A stretch of DNA of 64,000 nucleotides from Franconibacter helveticus LMG 23732 (GCF_000463115.2 NZ_AWFX01000024.1:62001-126000), one strand, 5' to 3'. Shown: positions 50,058-61,474, counted from the stretch's first letter. The notes: generated by a model not told the origin, from the sequence alone. Numbers and translations: made by a program.

Positions 50058-50765
50058 TTAGCGGTTTTGTGCCTGGCAAGCCTGCTGAACATACGGGTTG
50101 TGATTGCCCTGCACGCGAGCGATACGCTCGTCGCGGGTGCATTCCCATGCCGTCACCGGATAGAGCTTGTTCCAGGCTTCAAACAGCTGCGTCTGCTGGC
50201 GAGAAAGCGAAAGCTTGTACTGGTCGCGCATATAGAAATAGGTGCGGGCGATGGCGCCGCGGGCGCGGGCAGGCGGCTCTGCGGATTTGTCTTTGAAGTC
50301 GACCTTCATTTCGCACTGCCCGTACTGGCCTTCGCCGCCTTTCCACTGGTTGTAGAGGAAATTACCGCGATCGCCGTTCACTTCGCCCACCGCAGGTTGC
50401 AGGTTATGCAGGTCGATTTCCATCTGGCGGTAGATCGGGTCTTTATCGCAGTTTTTACGGCCGCCATCCTGCCAGCACTGGCGCTGATGGCCGAATTGCC
50501 AGGCGGGTACCACATGCTCCCACTCGATACGCGAAGCGCGGTTTTCATTTTTACGCACTTTGTAGCCGCAAGACTCCAGATCCGGGATCCCCTTTTTTCC
50601 CTGCCAGGTAATTTTGCAACCGCAGTAGAAATCGCCCGGTACGTCAGCGTTCACTTTCACGCTGGCGGCTTTAGCCTGAGAGAAACTATGAATACCTGCG
50701 GCAAACGTACCACTGGAAAGCAGAGCGGCGCTTAGCGCCACCGTAAGCGAAATTTTGCGAGACAT
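50058..50765 (-). CDS. endA: Periplasmic endonuclease I
   Basis: 235 residues (E. coli 235). A signal peptide [22 protein letters not shown] precedes the Mg-dependent nuclease. The catalytic region is [14 protein letters not shown] (~84-97) with conserved His and a following Asn-containing [16 protein letters not shown]. Paired cysteines ([14 protein letters not shown]) fit the disulfide-bonded, periplasmic form. The start at 50765 begins the signal peptide. Confidence 0.97.
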   Translation of the reverse strand: MSRKISLTVALSAALLSSGTFAAGIHSFSQAKAASVKVNADVPGDFYCGCKITWQGKKGIPDLESCGYKVRKNENRASRIEWEHVVPAWQFGHQRQCWQDGGRKNCDKDPIYRQMEIDLHNLQPAVGEVNGDRGNFLYNQWKGGEGQYGQCEMKVDFKDKSAEPPARARGAIARTYFYMRDQYKLSLSRQQTQLFEAWNKLYPVTAWECTRDERIARVQGNHNPYVQQACQAQNR

Positions 50766-50847
50766 CTTCCAACTCCATGTGACAAGTGCTCGCACCGTAA
50801 CGAAGGAAAGCGCCAGAAGCAATTCAAAGACGCTTAAAATTTCCGGT

Positions 50848-51360
50848 TCAGGATAAAGGCGGGGGTTCCGGGCGCAGCTTTTCGCCGCAGCGCACGCAGC
50901 GATACTCCGTTTCGCCGCGCAGCACGCGGTTATGGCGACGCACCGTAAGCTGATGCTGCTGGCAGCCACAGCGGTAAGGGAAGGTATTACGGCGTACGGA
51001 ATGCAGCTCAAACTGATGCGTGCGGCGAGCAGGCACCCCCAGCACCGTTTCCATCATCCATTTCCACTCTTTGCCGTGCGGCGCCACGCGGCCAAAATGT
51101 TTCCATACCAGCAGATGCGCCAGTTCGTGCGGCACCACTTCGTCAAGAAACGCCTGCTGGTTTTCCATCAGCAACACCGGGTTAAGACGAATTTCATTGC
51201 TCTCAAGCCAGGCGGTGCCCGCTGCCGTGCCGCGTTGCTGATAAACGATTTTCGGCTCAGGGTAGTTGCGGGCAAGATGCAGGTTCGCGCGTTGCAGATT
51301 TTCGCGCAGGCTGCGCATAACGGCCTGTTGAACGGCAATAGGGAGACGTGGGGTTTTCAT
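50848..51360 (-). CDS. sprT: SprT-family zinc metalloprotease-like protein
   Basis: 170 residues (E. coli 165). The zinc-binding helix is [15 protein letters not shown] (HExxH type, ~81-95). A C-terminal zinc ribbon has cysteines in YRCGCQQH and YRCVRCGEK. The ATG at 51360 starts [15 protein letters not shown]; the upstream frame extension is not conserved. The function in bacteria is poorly known. Confidence 0.95.
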   Translation of the reverse strand: MKTPRLPIAVQQAVMRSLRENLQRANLHLARNYPEPKIVYQQRGTAAGTAWLESNEIRLNPVLLMENQQAFLDEVVPHELAHLLVWKHFGRVAPHGKEWKWMMETVLGVPARRTHQFELHSVRRNTFPYRCGCQQHQLTVRRHNRVLRGETEYRCVRCGEKLRPEPPPLS

Positions 51361-51407
51361 AACGGCAGAGCATAGAGAATGGCGCAGGGGAGGGCAAGCG
51401 GCAGAGA

Positions 51408-51437
51408 GAAGCCTCTCCCCGTGAGGAGAGAGGCCGG
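51408..51437 (-). terminator. GC-rich hairpin after galP
   Basis: GCCTCTC and GAGAGGC pair around CCCGTGAG, directly after the galP stop on the minus strand. There is no T tract, so it may be a REP-like element instead of a terminator. Confidence 0.45.
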
Positions 51438-51442
51438 AAAGG

Positions 51443-52837
51443 TTAATCGTGCGCGCCAATCTCGCGCAGGCGACGACCTTTCATCAGGTTACGTTCAATG
51501 TGCTCAAGCGACACATGTTTGGTTTCCGGCACCAGCCAGACGGTCAATACGATAAAGAAGAGGTTCAGCGCCGCATAAACCCAGAAGGTGTTAGCGTTGC
51601 CAAGCGTATTGAGCATGGTCAGGAAGGTGGCGCCGACAATCATGTTGGCGATCCAGTTCGTCGCGGTTGAGAGCGTAATACCAAAATCACGGCCTTTCAG
51701 CGGCTGGATCTCAGAGCACAGCACCCAGATCAGCGGGCCAGCGCTCATGGCAAAGCCGATAATAAACATCAGCAGCATGGCGACGGCAAAATACTGCGCG
51801 CCCGGCGAGTGAATGCCCATATGCAGCATCGTGCCCAGAATGCCCATGCCCGCGGCCATCACGATAAAGCCCAGAATAAGGGTCGGCTTGCGGCCCCAGC
51901 GGTCCACCAGACCGATAGCGATAAAGGTTGCCAGCACGTTGGTCAGGCCGACAATCACGGTGCCCCACATCTGTTCGGTGGTGTTGGAATACCCGGCCAG
52001 TTCAAAGATTTTCGGCGCGTAATACATGATCACGTTCATGCCGGTGAACTGCTGCATGACCTGAAGCAGCACGCCCAGGAATACCGCGCGGCGGAAGTTG
52101 CTGTTCTCTTTAAACAGCGCCCAGCCGCTCTGTTTCACCTTCAGGCTTTCACGGATCTCTTCCAGCTCGTTACGCGCTTCGGCGCTGGAATCACGCAGAC
52201 GCAGCAACACGCGTTCAGCATCGTGGAAGCGGCGCTTGGCGGCAAACCAGCGTGGGCTGTCTGGCAGGAAGAACACGCCAATCAGCAGCAGCAGCGCCGG
52301 GATGGTGATCACACCCAGCATCCAGCGCCAGTTCCCGGTGTAACTGAAGGCGGTATCGGAAAGATAGGCGCCCAGGATACCGATGGTAATCATCAGCTGA
52401 TACATCGAGATCATGCTGCCGCGGATTTTTTCCGGCGCAATCTCAGAGAGATAGAGCGGGGCGGTGTAGGAAGCGATACCTACCGCCAGACCCAGCAGCA
52501 CGCGGGAAACAATCAGAATTTCAACGTTTGGCGCGAAAGCGGAGCAGAGCGAGCCTGCCACAAACAGCACCGCGCCAATCATCAGGCTTTTTTTACGCCC
52601 GAGGCTGGAAGAGAGCCAGCCGCTGCCCACCGCGCCGACCGCCGCGCCGAACATCATTGAGCTGACCACCCATTCCTGCTGGTGTGAAGTGATCTGGAAA
52701 TCATCAGCAATAAAGGGCAATGCGCCCGCAATCACGCCAATGTCGAGGCCAAAAAGCAGTCCCGCCAGGGCCGCGAGAAAACAGACAAAGAACGTCATGG
52801 CCTTGTTTGAACGCCCCTGTTTTTTATTGTCAGGCAT
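51443..52837 (-). CDS. galP: Galactose:proton symporter GalP
   Basis: 464 residues (E. coli 464), a 12-helix major facilitator superfamily sugar porter. Visible motifs are the loop 2-3 [12 protein letters not shown], PESPR-type PDSPRW between helices 6 and 7, [14 protein letters not shown] in helix 7 and [13 protein letters not shown] at the end. It imports galactose, and glucose at lower rates. The ATG at 52837 starts [17 protein letters not shown] and GalR sites lie upstream. Confidence 0.98.
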   Translation of the reverse strand: MPDNKKQGRSNKAMTFFVCFLAALAGLLFGLDIGVIAGALPFIADDFQITSHQQEWVVSSMMFGAAVGAVGSGWLSSSLGRKKSLMIGAVLFVAGSLCSAFAPNVEILIVSRVLLGLAVGIASYTAPLYLSEIAPEKIRGSMISMYQLMITIGILGAYLSDTAFSYTGNWRWMLGVITIPALLLLIGVFFLPDSPRWFAAKRRFHDAERVLLRLRDSSAEARNELEEIRESLKVKQSGWALFKENSNFRRAVFLGVLLQVMQQFTGMNVIMYYAPKIFELAGYSNTTEQMWGTVIVGLTNVLATFIAIGLVDRWGRKPTLILGFIVMAAGMGILGTMLHMGIHSPGAQYFAVAMLLMFIIGFAMSAGPLIWVLCSEIQPLKGRDFGITLSTATNWIANMIVGATFLTMLNTLGNANTFWVYAALNLFFIVLTVWLVPETKHVSLEHIERNLMKGRRLREIGAHD

Positions 52838-52902
52838 ACCGCCCTCCAGTTGGGTTATTGGTTTTATCAATGTGAATCGTAGGTTAGCGTACCGTAAAAA
52901 GA

Positions 52903-52918
52903 TGTGATACGAATCACA
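52903..52918 (-). promoter_or_regulatory. CRP site upstream of galP
   Basis: TGTGATACGAATCACA is a perfect TGTGA-N6-TCACA match. It is centred about 73 bases upstream of the galP ATG. E. coli galP is subject to cAMP-CRP control. Confidence 0.75.
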
Positions 52919-52921
52919 TGA

Positions 52922-52937
52922 GTGTAATCGGTTACAT
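52922..52937 (-). promoter_or_regulatory. GalR/GalS operator upstream of galP
   Basis: GTGTAATCGGTTACAT matches the gal operator consensus (GTGTAANCGNTTACAC) at 13 of 14 specified positions. It lies 3 bases from the CRP site, giving the expected galactose-inducible control. Confidence 0.8.
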
Positions 52938-53195
52938 CACTGTCAAGTTGTGTAATTCGCTAAAACCGTTATTTATCAGGCTATTAGGTTACTATCCAAC
53001 AGAATAGCCGGATAAATTTCAGACTAAACCGAAGCGGCATGTAACAGAATGCGTTCTTTTACCATGCATAAGGAATAATCTGAAAATATATGTAGCAAAA
53101 TCGTCATGTAATCGCTTCCAGGACGAAACGAAAAGCGTACTGCGAGGAAGTATAGCGGGCGGAAAAGAAAGCGCAGAAATGGCCGCCAGAAATGC

Positions 53196-53218
53196 AAAAG
53201 GCCAGCACGAGGCTGGCC
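53196..53218 (-). terminator. metK intrinsic terminator
   Basis: GGCCAGC (53200-53206) and GCTGGCC (53212-53218) pair around ACGAG; on the minus strand they are followed by TTTTGC. It lies 22 bases past the metK stop. Confidence 0.7.
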
Positions 53219-53240
53219 CTGGAGGCAATGCGGCGGAGAT

Positions 53241-54395
53241 TTATTTCAGACCGGCAGCGTCGCGCAGCAGTTGCGCTTTGTCGGTTTTCTCCCACGGGAA
53301 GTTTTCACGACCGAAGTGGCCGTACGCCGCGGTTTCTTTATAGATCGGGTGGAGCAGATCCAGCATCTGGATCAGGCCATACGGGCGCAGGTCAAAGAAT
53401 TCGCGCACCAGCAGGGTCAGTTGCTCGGTCGCGATTTTCTCGGTTCCGAAGGTTTCCACCATAATGGAGGTCGGTTCCGCTACGCCGATAGCGTAAGAAA
53501 CCTGAATCTCACAGCGATCGGCCAGGCCTGCCGCTACGATGTTTTTCGCAACGTAACGTGCGGCATAGGCAGCGGAACGGTCTACCTTAGACGGATCCTT
53601 ACCAGAGAACGCGCCGCCGCCGTGGCGCGCCATGCCGCCATAGGTATCAACGATGATTTTACGACCGGTCAGGCCGCAATCGCCCATCGGGCCGCCAATA
53701 ACGAAGCGTCCGGTCGGGTTGATGAAGTATTTCGTGGATTCGTTGAGCCATTCAGCAGGCAGAACCGGCTTGATGATCTCTTCCATGACCGCTTCCTGCA
53801 ACGCTTTTTGCTCAATATCTTCGGCGTGCTGAGTAGAGAGCACGACCGCGTCGATACCAACGATTTTGCCGCTGTCATACTGGAAGGTAACCTGGCTTTT
53901 CGCATCCGGGCGCAGCCACGGCAGCGTGCCGTTTTTACGCACTTCAGCCTGGCGCTGCACCAGACGGTGAGCATAGGTGACCGGCGCCGGCATCAGCACA
54001 TCGGTTTCGTTAGTCGCGTAGCCAAACATCAGGCCCTGGTCGCCCGCGCCCTGTTCCAGCGGGTCAGTGCGGTCAACGCCCTGGTTGATATCCGGAGATT
54101 GCTTGCCGATAGCGCTCAGGACGGCGCAGGAGTTGGCGTCAAAGCCCATATCGGAATGCACGTAGCCGATCTCACGCACCGTGTTGCGGGTAATTTCTTC
54201 GATATCTACCCACGCGCTGGTGGTGATTTCGCCGCCGACCAACACCATGCCGGTTTTAACGTAAGTTTCACACGCTACACGCGCTTTCGGATCCTGTTCA
54301 AGGATAGCGTCCAGCACGGCATCGGAAATCTGGTCAGCGATTTTATCGGGATGCCCTTCTGATACAGACTCGGACGTAAAAAGGTGTTTAGCCAT
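53241..54395 (-). CDS. metK: S-adenosylmethionine synthetase
   Basis: 384 residues (E. coli 384). It makes SAM from methionine and ATP. Signatures are [16 protein letters not shown] (~14-29), [12 protein letters not shown] (~115-126) and [23 protein letters not shown] (~258-280). MetJ-type boxes lie about 130 bases upstream. It is divergent from the yqgB-speA-speB operon. Confidence 0.99.
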   Translation of the reverse strand: MAKHLFTSESVSEGHPDKIADQISDAVLDAILEQDPKARVACETYVKTGMVLVGGEITTSAWVDIEEITRNTVREIGYVHSDMGFDANSCAVLSAIGKQSPDINQGVDRTDPLEQGAGDQGLMFGYATNETDVLMPAPVTYAHRLVQRQAEVRKNGTLPWLRPDAKSQVTFQYDSGKIVGIDAVVLSTQHAEDIEQKALQEAVMEEIIKPVLPAEWLNESTKYFINPTGRFVIGGPMGDCGLTGRKIIVDTYGGMARHGGGAFSGKDPSKVDRSAAYAARYVAKNIVAAGLADRCEIQVSYAIGVAEPTSIMVETFGTEKIATEQLTLLVREFFDLRPYGLIQMLDLLHPIYKETAAYGHFGRENFPWEKTDKAQLLRDAAGLK

Positions 54396-54524
54396 ATTCT
54401 CTTCACCCTGGAGTAATTCGGTTAGTTCAGACTGCTGCGTAAAAGCGCCAGTCCAGCGCGATATTCTGAACGGAAAAACGCCCCCGCATTTAACGGAACG
54501 GGCTGTCTGAATGTTAATCAGTAT

Positions 54525-54556
54525 AGATGGATTAACTTCTGGACGGCTATTCTAGG
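54525..54556 (-). promoter_or_regulatory. MetJ operator candidate for metK
   Basis: Four consecutive 8-mers resemble the met box AGACGTCT: AGATGGAT, TAACTTCT, GGACGGCT and ATTCTAGG. The second and third match 5 and 6 of 8 positions. E. coli metK is repressed by MetJ bound to tandem met boxes. Confidence 0.5.
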
Positions 54557-54986
54557 TGAATTCTTAACCTCATTTCCAGCGATTTTTGCGCGCCAGTATG
54601 CGCAGTAAAGAAAGGGCCACAGAAGATTTCTGATAACGCCTGCAAAGCACACATTTTTATTTTGCTTTTTAACCCTGTTGTCGGTATAAAACGGCGCGCG
54701 CGGCTTATGCATTCAAGCGCACGATGGTTGCCCTCGTGTCGCCCACTTCCAGCCGGGTTAAGCAGTGATTTTTAAGGCTTTGGCTTGTCGCATACATCAC
54801 CGTATGCGTGGAGGTGATACGAAATAATGAACCATTGTTACCCGCTTATTCCGGCACACCATTCTGGTGCCTTTTCATCCCCCGCACTCTGCATATCTTC
54901 TTTGCAAACCTGCCGATGTTACACCCATCTCGGCGCTTCTCAGGATTCCCGGGCCGGTTACGTCTGGTAATCACTGAACAAGGGCG

Positions 54987-55008
54987 CTCCTGAAATTCAG
55001 GAGTTTTC
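54987..55008 (+). terminator. Terminator-like hairpin in the speA-operon leader
   Basis: CTCCTGA and its partner TCAGGAG form a stem around AAT, followed by TTTTCTC. It lies 54 bases before yqgB and could be an attenuator. The tract has only four Ts, so termination would be moderate. Confidence 0.5.
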
Positions 55009-55061
55009 TCGTGGTTTCGCCGACCCGTCATACGGAGTTCGGTTACGTGTTTTACAATAGT

Positions 55062-55208
55062 ATGGAAAAGAAACCGGTCGCTCGGTCGGGCGGTCAGCGC
55101 TATCTGCTGGCGAACCCGTCTGTTTATGGGTTGTTATCGCACTGTAACGCTGCGATAGTAGTTAACTGTTTTACACTTTTGAAAAAACATGAGGTTCGCT
55201 ATGTCTGA
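55062..55208 (+). CDS. yqgB: Small acid-adaptation protein YqgB
   Basis: 48 residues, starting [19 protein letters not shown]; the core [18 protein letters not shown] matches E. coli YqgB (43 residues). The last codons overlap speA by 8 bp, so the two are coupled. In E. coli the yqgB-speA-speB leader region is connected with acid-pH regulation. No good ribosome-binding site is obvious before the ATG (ACAATAGT). Confidence 0.72.
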   Translation: MEKKPVARSGGQRYLLANPSVYGLLSHCNAAIVVNCFTLLKKHEVRYV

Positions 55209-57177
55209 CGACATGTCTTCGGTTTCCCCTTCGTCAGCAGGCGAACAGGGTGTACTACGTTCTATGCAGGAGGTGGCAATGAGCTCTCAGGAAGCCAGCA
55301 AGATGCTGCGTACTTACAATATTGCCTGGTGGGGCAATAATTATTACGACGTCAACGAGCTGGGCCACATCAGCGTTTGCCCCGATCCGGACGTCCCCGA
55401 CGCGCGCGTCGATCTCGCCAAACTGGTGAAATCCCGTGAAGCTCAGGGCCAGCGCCTGCCGGCGCTGTTCTGCTTTCCGCAGATCCTGCAACACCGCCTG
55501 CGCTCCATCAACGCGGCGTTCAAGCGCGCCCGTGAATCCTATGGCTACAATGGCGACTACTTCCTGGTTTATCCCATTAAGGTAAACCAGCACCGTCGCG
55601 TTATCGAATCGCTTATCCATTCCGGCGAGCCGCTGGGTCTGGAGGCGGGCTCTAAAGCAGAGCTGATGGCGGTGCTGGCGCATGCCGGCATGACGCGTTC
55701 GGTGATTGTCTGCAACGGTTACAAAGACCGCGAATACATCCGCCTGGCGCTGATCGGCGAGAAGATGGGCCATAAGGTCTACCTCGTTATTGAGAAGATG
55801 TCGGAAATTAAGATCGTGCTGGAGGAGGCGGAGCGCCTGAACGTGGTGCCGCGCCTGGGCGTACGCGCACGTCTTGCTTCCCAGGGCTCCGGCAAATGGC
55901 AATCTTCCGGCGGCGAAAAGTCGAAATTCGGCCTGGCCGCGACTCAGGTGCTGAAGCTGGTCGAGATGCTGCGCGAAGCAGGGCGCCTCGACAGCCTGCA
56001 ACTTCTGCACTTCCATCTCGGCTCGCAGATGGCGAATATTCGCGACATCGCTACTGGCGTGCGTGAATCGGCGCGTTTCTACGTTGAGCTGCATAAGCTT
56101 GGCGTACAAATCCAGTGCTTCGACGTAGGCGGCGGCCTGGGCGTAGACTATGAGGGCACGCGCTCGCAGTCTGATTGCTCCGTGAACTATGGGCTTAACG
56201 AATATGCCAATAACATCATCTGGGCTATCGGCGACGCTTGCGAAGAAAATGGTTTGCCGCACCCGACGGTGATTACCGAGTCGGGGCGTGCGGTAACGGC
56301 GCACCATACCGTGCTGGTTTCTAACATCATCGGCGTGGAGCGTAACGAATTCACCACGCCGACCGCGCCGGCAGAAGATGCCCCGCGTCCGCTGCAAAGC
56401 ATGTGGGAAACCTGGCAAGAGATGCACCAGCCGGGCACCCGCCGTTCGCTGCGCGAATGGCTGCACGACAGCCAGATGGACCTGCACGATGTGCATATCG
56501 GTTACTCTTCCGGTACGTTCAGCTTGCAGGAGCGCGCCTGGGCAGAGCAGCTTTATATAAATCTCTGCCATGAAGTGCAAAAGCAGCTTGATCCGCAAAA
56601 CCGCGCGCACCGTCCGATTATTGACGAGTTGCAGGAGCGCATGGCGGATAAAATTTACGTCAACTTCTCGCTGTTCCAGTCTATGCCGGACGCGTGGGGC
56701 ATCGACCAGCTCTTCCCGGTGCTGCCGCTTGAAGGGCTTGATCAGGCGCCAACCCGCCGCGGCGTGCTGCTGGACATCACCTGCGACTCCGACGGCACCA
56801 TCGATCATTATGTCGATGGCGACGGTATCGCGACCACCATGCCGTTGCCGGATTACGACCCGGACAACGCGCCGCCGCTGGGCTTCTTTATGGTGGGCGC
56901 TTATCAGGAGATCCTGGGCAACATGCACAACCTGTTCGGCGACACCGAAGCGGTGGACGTGTTTGTCTTCCCGGATGGCAGTGTGGAAGTGGAGCTTTCC
57001 GATGAAGGCGATACCGTAGCGGATATGCTGCAATACGTGCAGCTTGATCCCAACACGCTGCTGACCCATTTTCGCGATCAGGTGAAGCAGACCGGGCTTG
57101 ACGAGGCGCTGCAACAGCAGTTCCTGGAAGAGTTCGAAGCGGGGCTTTACGGCTACACTTATCTGGAAGATGAATAA
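55201..57177 (+). CDS. speA: Biosynthetic arginine decarboxylase
   Basis: 658 residues (E. coli 658), fold-type III PLP enzyme. It makes agmatine from arginine, feeding putrescine synthesis. Lys127 in VYPIKVNQH binds [16 protein letters not shown] and [12 protein letters not shown] (~309-320) hold phosphate and Mg sites, and ITCDSDG lies in the C-terminal domain. The ATG at 55201 starts [23 protein letters not shown] is the local purine stretch. Confidence 0.98.
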   Translation: MSDDMSSVSPSSAGEQGVLRSMQEVAMSSQEASKMLRTYNIAWWGNNYYDVNELGHISVCPDPDVPDARVDLAKLVKSREAQGQRLPALFCFPQILQHRLRSINAAFKRARESYGYNGDYFLVYPIKVNQHRRVIESLIHSGEPLGLEAGSKAELMAVLAHAGMTRSVIVCNGYKDREYIRLALIGEKMGHKVYLVIEKMSEIKIVLEEAERLNVVPRLGVRARLASQGSGKWQSSGGEKSKFGLAATQVLKLVEMLREAGRLDSLQLLHFHLGSQMANIRDIATGVRESARFYVELHKLGVQIQCFDVGGGLGVDYEGTRSQSDCSVNYGLNEYANNIIWAIGDACEENGLPHPTVITESGRAVTAHHTVLVSNIIGVERNEFTTPTAPAEDAPRPLQSMWETWQEMHQPGTRRSLREWLHDSQMDLHDVHIGYSSGTFSLQERAWAEQLYINLCHEVQKQLDPQNRAHRPIIDELQERMADKIYVNFSLFQSMPDAWGIDQLFPVLPLEGLDQAPTRRGVLLDITCDSDGTIDHYVDGDGIATTMPLPDYDPDNAPPLGFFMVGAYQEILGNMHNLFGDTEAVDVFVFPDGSVEVELSDEGDTVADMLQYVQLDPNTLLTHFRDQVKQTGLDEALQQQFLEEFEAGLYGYTYLEDE

Positions 57178-57315
57178 GCATGGGGCAGGGGGCCGCAAAG
57201 CCGCCTGCCTGTGCCGTTAGCACGCGCTTTTACGCAAGGCAGATCGCGAGCGCCGCAGGCTTGAACCTGCTGGAATTACCAGCGATAATCTGCCGCAACA
57301 AGCTCTACACCTATC

Positions 57316-57360
57316 AATCCCTTCCTCGTCGGGTTTAACGACGCGGAGGGGATTTTTTTT
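57316..57360 (+). terminator. Terminator between speA and speB
   Basis: ATCCCTTCCTCGTCG and CGACGCGGAGGGGAT form a long imperfect stem around GGTTTAA, followed by TTTTTTTT. It lies 34 bases before speB, so speB expression needs read-through or its own promoter. Confidence 0.85.
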
Positions 57361-57393
57361 ATCGCTTTTTCACGTAACCAAGAGGTCATGTTC

Positions 57394-58314
57394 ATGAACA
57401 CCTTAGGCCATCAGTACGACAACTCCCTGGTATCCAACGCCTTTGGTTTTTTGCGTTTGCCGGTTAATTTCCAGCCGTACGACAGCGACGCTGAGTGGGT
57501 CATCACCGGCATTCCGTTTGATATGGCGACGTCAGGCCGTGCGGGCAGCCGCTTCGGACCGGCGGCAATCCGTCAGGTTTCCACTAACCTGGCCTGGGAA
57601 GGCAACCGCTTCCCGTGGGATTTTGACATGCGCCAGCGCCTGAACGTAGTCGATTGCGGCGACCTGGTTTATGCCTTTGGCGACGCGCGTGAAATGAGCG
57701 AGAACTTGCAGGCGCATGCGGAGAAACTGCTGGCGGCCGGCAAGCGTATGCTCTCTTTTGGCGGCGACCATTTCGTTACGCTGCCGCTGCTGCGCGCGCA
57801 CGCCAAACACTTCGGCAAAATGGCGCTGGTGCACTTCGACGCGCATACCGACACTTACTCTAACGGCTGCGAATTCGACCACGGCACGATGTTCTACACC
57901 GCCCCGAATGAAGGGCTGATTGACCCGACCCGTTCCGTGCAGATTGGTATTCGCACCGAGTTTGACAAAGACAACGGCTTTACCGTGCTGGATGCGCCGC
58001 AGGTGAATGACCGCTCCGTAGCGGATGTGGTGGCTCAGGTTAAGCAGATTGTGGGCGATATGCCGGTTTACCTGACTTTTGACATCGACTGTCTGGATCC
58101 CGCGTTCGCGCCGGGTACCGGTACGCCCGTGATTGGCGGCCTGACTTCCGATCGCGCGCTGAAATTGCTGCGCGGCATTCAGGATCTGAACATTGTCGGC
58201 ATGGACATTGTGGAAGTGGCGCCGGCTTACGATCAGTCAGACATCACCGCGCTTGCTGCGGCAACGCTGGCGCTGGAGATGCTCTATATCCAGGCGGCGA
58301 AAAAAGGCGCGTAA
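57394..58314 (+). CDS. speB: Agmatinase
   Basis: 306 residues (E. coli 306), ureohydrolase family. It hydrolyses agmatine to putrescine and urea. The dinuclear Mn site is formed by GGDH (~124-127), DAHTDT (~149-154) and [12 protein letters not shown] (~229-240). The ATG at 57394 gives the standard [10 protein letters not shown] start; one at 57388 is two codons earlier. It completes the arginine-to-putrescine route with speA. Confidence 0.98.
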   Translation: MNTLGHQYDNSLVSNAFGFLRLPVNFQPYDSDAEWVITGIPFDMATSGRAGSRFGPAAIRQVSTNLAWEGNRFPWDFDMRQRLNVVDCGDLVYAFGDAREMSENLQAHAEKLLAAGKRMLSFGGDHFVTLPLLRAHAKHFGKMALVHFDAHTDTYSNGCEFDHGTMFYTAPNEGLIDPTRSVQIGIRTEFDKDNGFTVLDAPQVNDRSVADVVAQVKQIVGDMPVYLTFDIDCLDPAFAPGTGTPVIGGLTSDRALKLLRGIQDLNIVGMDIVEVAPAYDQSDITALAAATLALEMLYIQAAKKGA

Positions 58315-58322
58315 AAGGCGAT

Positions 58323-58350
58323 AAAAAAGCCGGTATTAACCGGCTTTTTT
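58323..58350. terminator. Bidirectional terminator between speB and loiP
   Basis: AAAAAAGCCGGT and ACCGGCTTTTTT pair around ATTA. Confidence 0.9.
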
Positions 58351-58384
58351 GCAGGGCGGAGCGCGCGAAAGCGGCTCCGCTTTT

Positions 58385-59143
58385 TTATTTGATGCCGTCG
58401 GCGGCCATTCGCTCGCGGATATGCTCTGCGCGGGCGGTTGAGGCCGGGTGGTCATCAAACATGGAGCTCTGGCGGCCTGCTTCCTGTTGAGCAAGCTTTT
58501 CAAAACTGGTGGCGAGACCCAGCGGACTGATGCCGCGCTTGCGCAACAGATCGTAGGAGTAGTCATCTGCTTCCGACTCCTGACGCTGCGAGAATTGCGC
58601 ATTAACCAGTTGTTCGCCAAGCGCGCCAAGCTGCGATTGCGACAGGCTGCCTACAACGCCGCCTGCGGAAGCGGCCGCGGCGCGTACCGCATTGGTGCCA
58701 AGCGCCACCTGCATGCCGCGCTTCACATGGCCCAGCGCAACGTGACCCATTTCATGGCCGATAACCGCTTCCACTTCGTTGTCGGTCATCATATCCATCA
58801 GGCCGCTGTAAACGCGGATGCAGCCGTTGGCCATGGCGAAGGCGTTAACATCTTTGGTCACGTAAACCTTGTAGTTCACCGGCTGACCGTTGATGTTGTC
58901 GCCAAGCGCCGAGGCGATTTTCTCAAGTCGCTGGCTGTAGGTGCTGCTTGCCGGGGCGATGGTCGCCTTGCTGTCCAGTTCTTTACAGGACTCATCGCTT
59001 AAAGCTTTAACCTGCGCATCGCTTAACGTGTAAGCCTGAAACGCCTCGGCGCCCGATGTGAGCAGGCCGTTAGAATCCATGTTTTGACAACCGCTCAGCA
59101 GGGCCGCCGTGCCCATGGCGAGCAGGATAGCGCGCATCTTCAT
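58385..59143 (-). CDS. loiP: Outer-membrane lipoprotein metalloprotease LoiP (YggG)
   Basis: 252 residues (E. coli 252), M48 family. The lipoprotein signal is MKMRAILLAMGTAALLSGC (Cys19). The zinc site is HEMGH (130-134), with the downstream ligand in ESEADDYS (~188-195). In E. coli it cleaves Phe-Phe bonds and needs BepA to localise. It is convergent with speB and divergent from tktA. Confidence 0.97.
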   Translation of the reverse strand: MKMRAILLAMGTAALLSGCQNMDSNGLLTSGAEAFQAYTLSDAQVKALSDESCKELDSKATIAPASSTYSQRLEKIASALGDNINGQPVNYKVYVTKDVNAFAMANGCIRVYSGLMDMMTDNEVEAVIGHEMGHVALGHVKRGMQVALGTNAVRAAAASAGGVVGSLSQSQLGALGEQLVNAQFSQRQESEADDYSYDLLRKRGISPLGLATSFEKLAQQEAGRQSSMFDDHPASTARAEHIRERMAADGIK

Positions 59144-59424
59144 GTGTGTGCTTCCGCAAATAAGTGATTAAAAAGTGTAGAGCATCGCCAGCTGATTTTA
59201 CCGGCATGATGAGCAGTATAAAGAAGGGAGTGCGCGATGAGCGAGGCCGTTGCGCAAGCTGCGAGCATGATCCAGAGATTTCTTAAGCAACAAAAGGATG
59301 CTCCATGTACATGCCCATCCGCTTGGGTTACATTGTTTGCCACTTTTTCCGGGCGTAGCCCATAACGCGTGGTAGTCAAGTCGTTACTAAGGCGTGGCCT
59401 TTAACTATCCGATCTGGAGTCAAA

Positions 59425-61416
59425 ATGTCCTCTCGTAAAGAGCTTGCCAATGCTATTCGTGCGCTCAGCATGGACGCAGTACAGAAAGCCAAATCCGGTC
59501 ATCCGGGTGCCCCGATGGGTATGGCTGACATTGCCGAAGTCCTGTGGCGTGATTTCCTGAACCATAACCCGCAGAACCCGAGCTGGGCTGACCGCGACCG
59601 TTTCGTGCTCTCTAACGGTCACGGCTCGATGCTGATTTACAGCCTGCTGCACCTTACCGGCTACGACCTGCCGATCGACGAGCTGAAAAACTTCCGTCAG
59701 CTGCACTCTAAAACCCCGGGCCACCCGGAAGTGGGCTACACCGCAGGCGTGGAAACGACCACCGGTCCGCTGGGGCAGGGCATCGCTAACGCCGTGGGCA
59801 TGGCCATTGCGGAAAAAACGCTGGCGGCGCAGTTCAACCGCCCGGGTCACGAGATTGTTAACCATTACACCTACGCTTTCCTGGGCGACGGCTGCATGAT
59901 GGAAGGCATCTCCCATGAAGTTTGCTCCCTGGCGGGCACGCTGGGTCTTGGCAAGCTGGTGGCCTTCTACGACGACAACGGCATTTCTATCGACGGTCAC
60001 ATTGAGGGCTGGTTCACCGACGACACCGCTAAGCGTTTCGAAGCTTACGGCTGGCACGTGGTGCGCGGCGTCGATGGCCATGACGCCGACGCTATCAAGC
60101 GCGCGATTGAAGAAGCGCGTTCTGTTACCGACAAACCGTCCCTGCTGATGTGCAAAACCATCATCGGTTTCGGTTCCCCGAACAAAGCGGGCACGCACGA
60201 CTCCCACGGCGCGCCGCTGGGCGACGCGGAAGTAGCGGCAACCCGTGAACAGCTGGGCTGGAAGCACGCGCCGTTTGAGATCCCGTCTGACATTTATGCG
60301 CAGTGGGATGCCAAAGAGATGGGCGCTGTGAAAGAAAGCGCCTGGAACGAGAAGTTCGCCGCTTACGCGAAAGCCTTCCCGCAGGAAGCCGCTGAATTTA
60401 CTCGCCGCATGAAAGCCGAAATGCCGGCAGACTTCGCGGCTAAATCGCAGGAGTTTATTGCGAAATTGCAGGCGAACCCGGCAAAAATCGCCAGCCGTAA
60501 GGCTTCCCAGAATACCATTGAAGCGTTCGGCCCGTGGCTGCCGGAATTCCTCGGCGGCTCTGCGGACCTCGCGCCTTCCAACCTGACCTTGTGGTCTGGT
60601 TCGAAAGCGATCAACGAAGACGCGGCAGGCAACTACATTCACTACGGCGTGCGTGAATTCGGCATGACCGCTATCGCCAACGGCATCGCGCTGCACGGCG
60701 GTTTCCTGCCGTACACCTCCACCTTCCTGATGTTTGTGGAATATGCCCGTAACGCGGTGCGTATGGCGGCGCTGATGAAGCAACGCCAGGTGATGGTCTA
60801 CACCCACGACTCCATCGGTCTTGGCGAAGACGGCCCGACTCACCAGCCGGTTGAACAGCTGGCGGCGCTGCGCGTAACGCCGAACATGAGCACATGGCGT
60901 CCGTGTGACCAGGTGGAATCCGCAGTAGCGTGGAAATACGCTGTAGAGCGTCATGACGGCCCGACCGCGCTGATTTTCTCTCGCCAGAACCTGGCGCAGC
61001 AGGAGCGCAGCGAGCAGCAACTGGCAGACATCGCCCGCGGCGCTTACGTGCTGAAAGAGTGTGACGGTCAGCCGCAGCTGATCTTCATCGCTACCGGTTC
61101 TGAAGTTGAACTGGCCGTCGCCGCATGGGAAAAACTCACGGCTGAAGGCGTGAAAGCGCGCGTGGTGTCCATGCCGTCTACCGACGCGTTCGACAAGCAG
61201 GATGCGGCTTACCGCGAAGCAGTACTGCCGAAAGCGGTTAGCGCGCGCGTCGCTATCGAAGCGGGCATCGCGGACTACTGGTTCAAGTATGTTGGTCTGA
61301 ACGGCGCGGTTGTCGGCATGACCACCTTCGGCGAATCCGCACCGGCAGAGCAGCTGTTCACCGAGTTCGGTTTCACCGTGGATAACGTGGTAAGCCAGGC
61401 GAAAGCGCTGCTGTAA
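59425..61416 (+). CDS. tktA: Transketolase 1
   Basis: 663 residues (E. coli 663). A ThDP-dependent pentose-phosphate enzyme. [32 protein letters not shown] (~154-185) is the ThDP/Mg motif, and [15 protein letters not shown] (~461-475) forms the second half of the active site. ATGTCCTCTCGTAAAG starts the protein, after GGAGTCAAA. Confidence 0.99.
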   Translation: MSSRKELANAIRALSMDAVQKAKSGHPGAPMGMADIAEVLWRDFLNHNPQNPSWADRDRFVLSNGHGSMLIYSLLHLTGYDLPIDELKNFRQLHSKTPGHPEVGYTAGVETTTGPLGQGIANAVGMAIAEKTLAAQFNRPGHEIVNHYTYAFLGDGCMMEGISHEVCSLAGTLGLGKLVAFYDDNGISIDGHIEGWFTDDTAKRFEAYGWHVVRGVDGHDADAIKRAIEEARSVTDKPSLLMCKTIIGFGSPNKAGTHDSHGAPLGDAEVAATREQLGWKHAPFEIPSDIYAQWDAKEMGAVKESAWNEKFAAYAKAFPQEAAEFTRRMKAEMPADFAAKSQEFIAKLQANPAKIASRKASQNTIEAFGPWLPEFLGGSADLAPSNLTLWSGSKAINEDAAGNYIHYGVREFGMTAIANGIALHGGFLPYTSTFLMFVEYARNAVRMAALMKQRQVMVYTHDSIGLGEDGPTHQPVEQLAALRVTPNMSTWRPCDQVESAVAWKYAVERHDGPTALIFSRQNLAQQERSEQQLADIARGAYVLKECDGQPQLIFIATGSEVELAVAAWEKLTAEGVKARVVSMPSTDAFDKQDAAYREAVLPKAVSARVAIEAGIADYWFKYVGLNGAVVGMTTFGESAPAEQLFTEFGFTVDNVVSQAKALL

Positions 61417-61438
61417 TCGCGCTTGCTAAAGCAAAACA

Positions 61439-61467
61439 AACGGGAGGCCTGGCGCCTCCCGTTTTTT
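61439..61467. terminator. Terminator between tktA and the ADP-ribosylglycohydrolase
   Basis: AACGGGAGGC and GCCTCCCGTT pair around CTGGC, followed by a T tract on the plus strand and preceded by an A-rich tract. Confidence 0.85.
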
Positions 61468-61474
61468 ATTATCG

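Larger units (their letters stand above)
52838..53240. other. galP-metK gap: galP control region and metK terminator
   Basis: 403 bases without a gene. From the galP side it holds a CRP site (52903-52918), a GalR/GalS operator (52922-52937) and AT-rich sequence, then the metK terminator (53196-53218). Short open frames here have no support. Confidence 0.7.
54396..55061. other. metK-yqgB divergent gap and long speA-operon leader
   Basis: 666 bases. The left part is the metK promoter region with MetJ-like boxes (54525-54556). The right part, ~54600-55060, would be a long leader of the yqgB-speA mRNA, including an intrinsic-terminator-like hairpin at 54987-55008. A short open frame at 54808-54993 (MEVIRNNEPLL...) has GAGGTG upstream but I know no homologue. 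Confidence 0.6.

Noticed and set aside
55255-57198. 647-codon open frame opposite speA
   Set aside because: A GC-rich antisense shadow of speA with Arg/His/Val-rich composition and no recognisable domain.
59401-61020. 539-codon open frame opposite tktA
   Set aside because: An antisense shadow; tktA is fully conserved over the whole interval.
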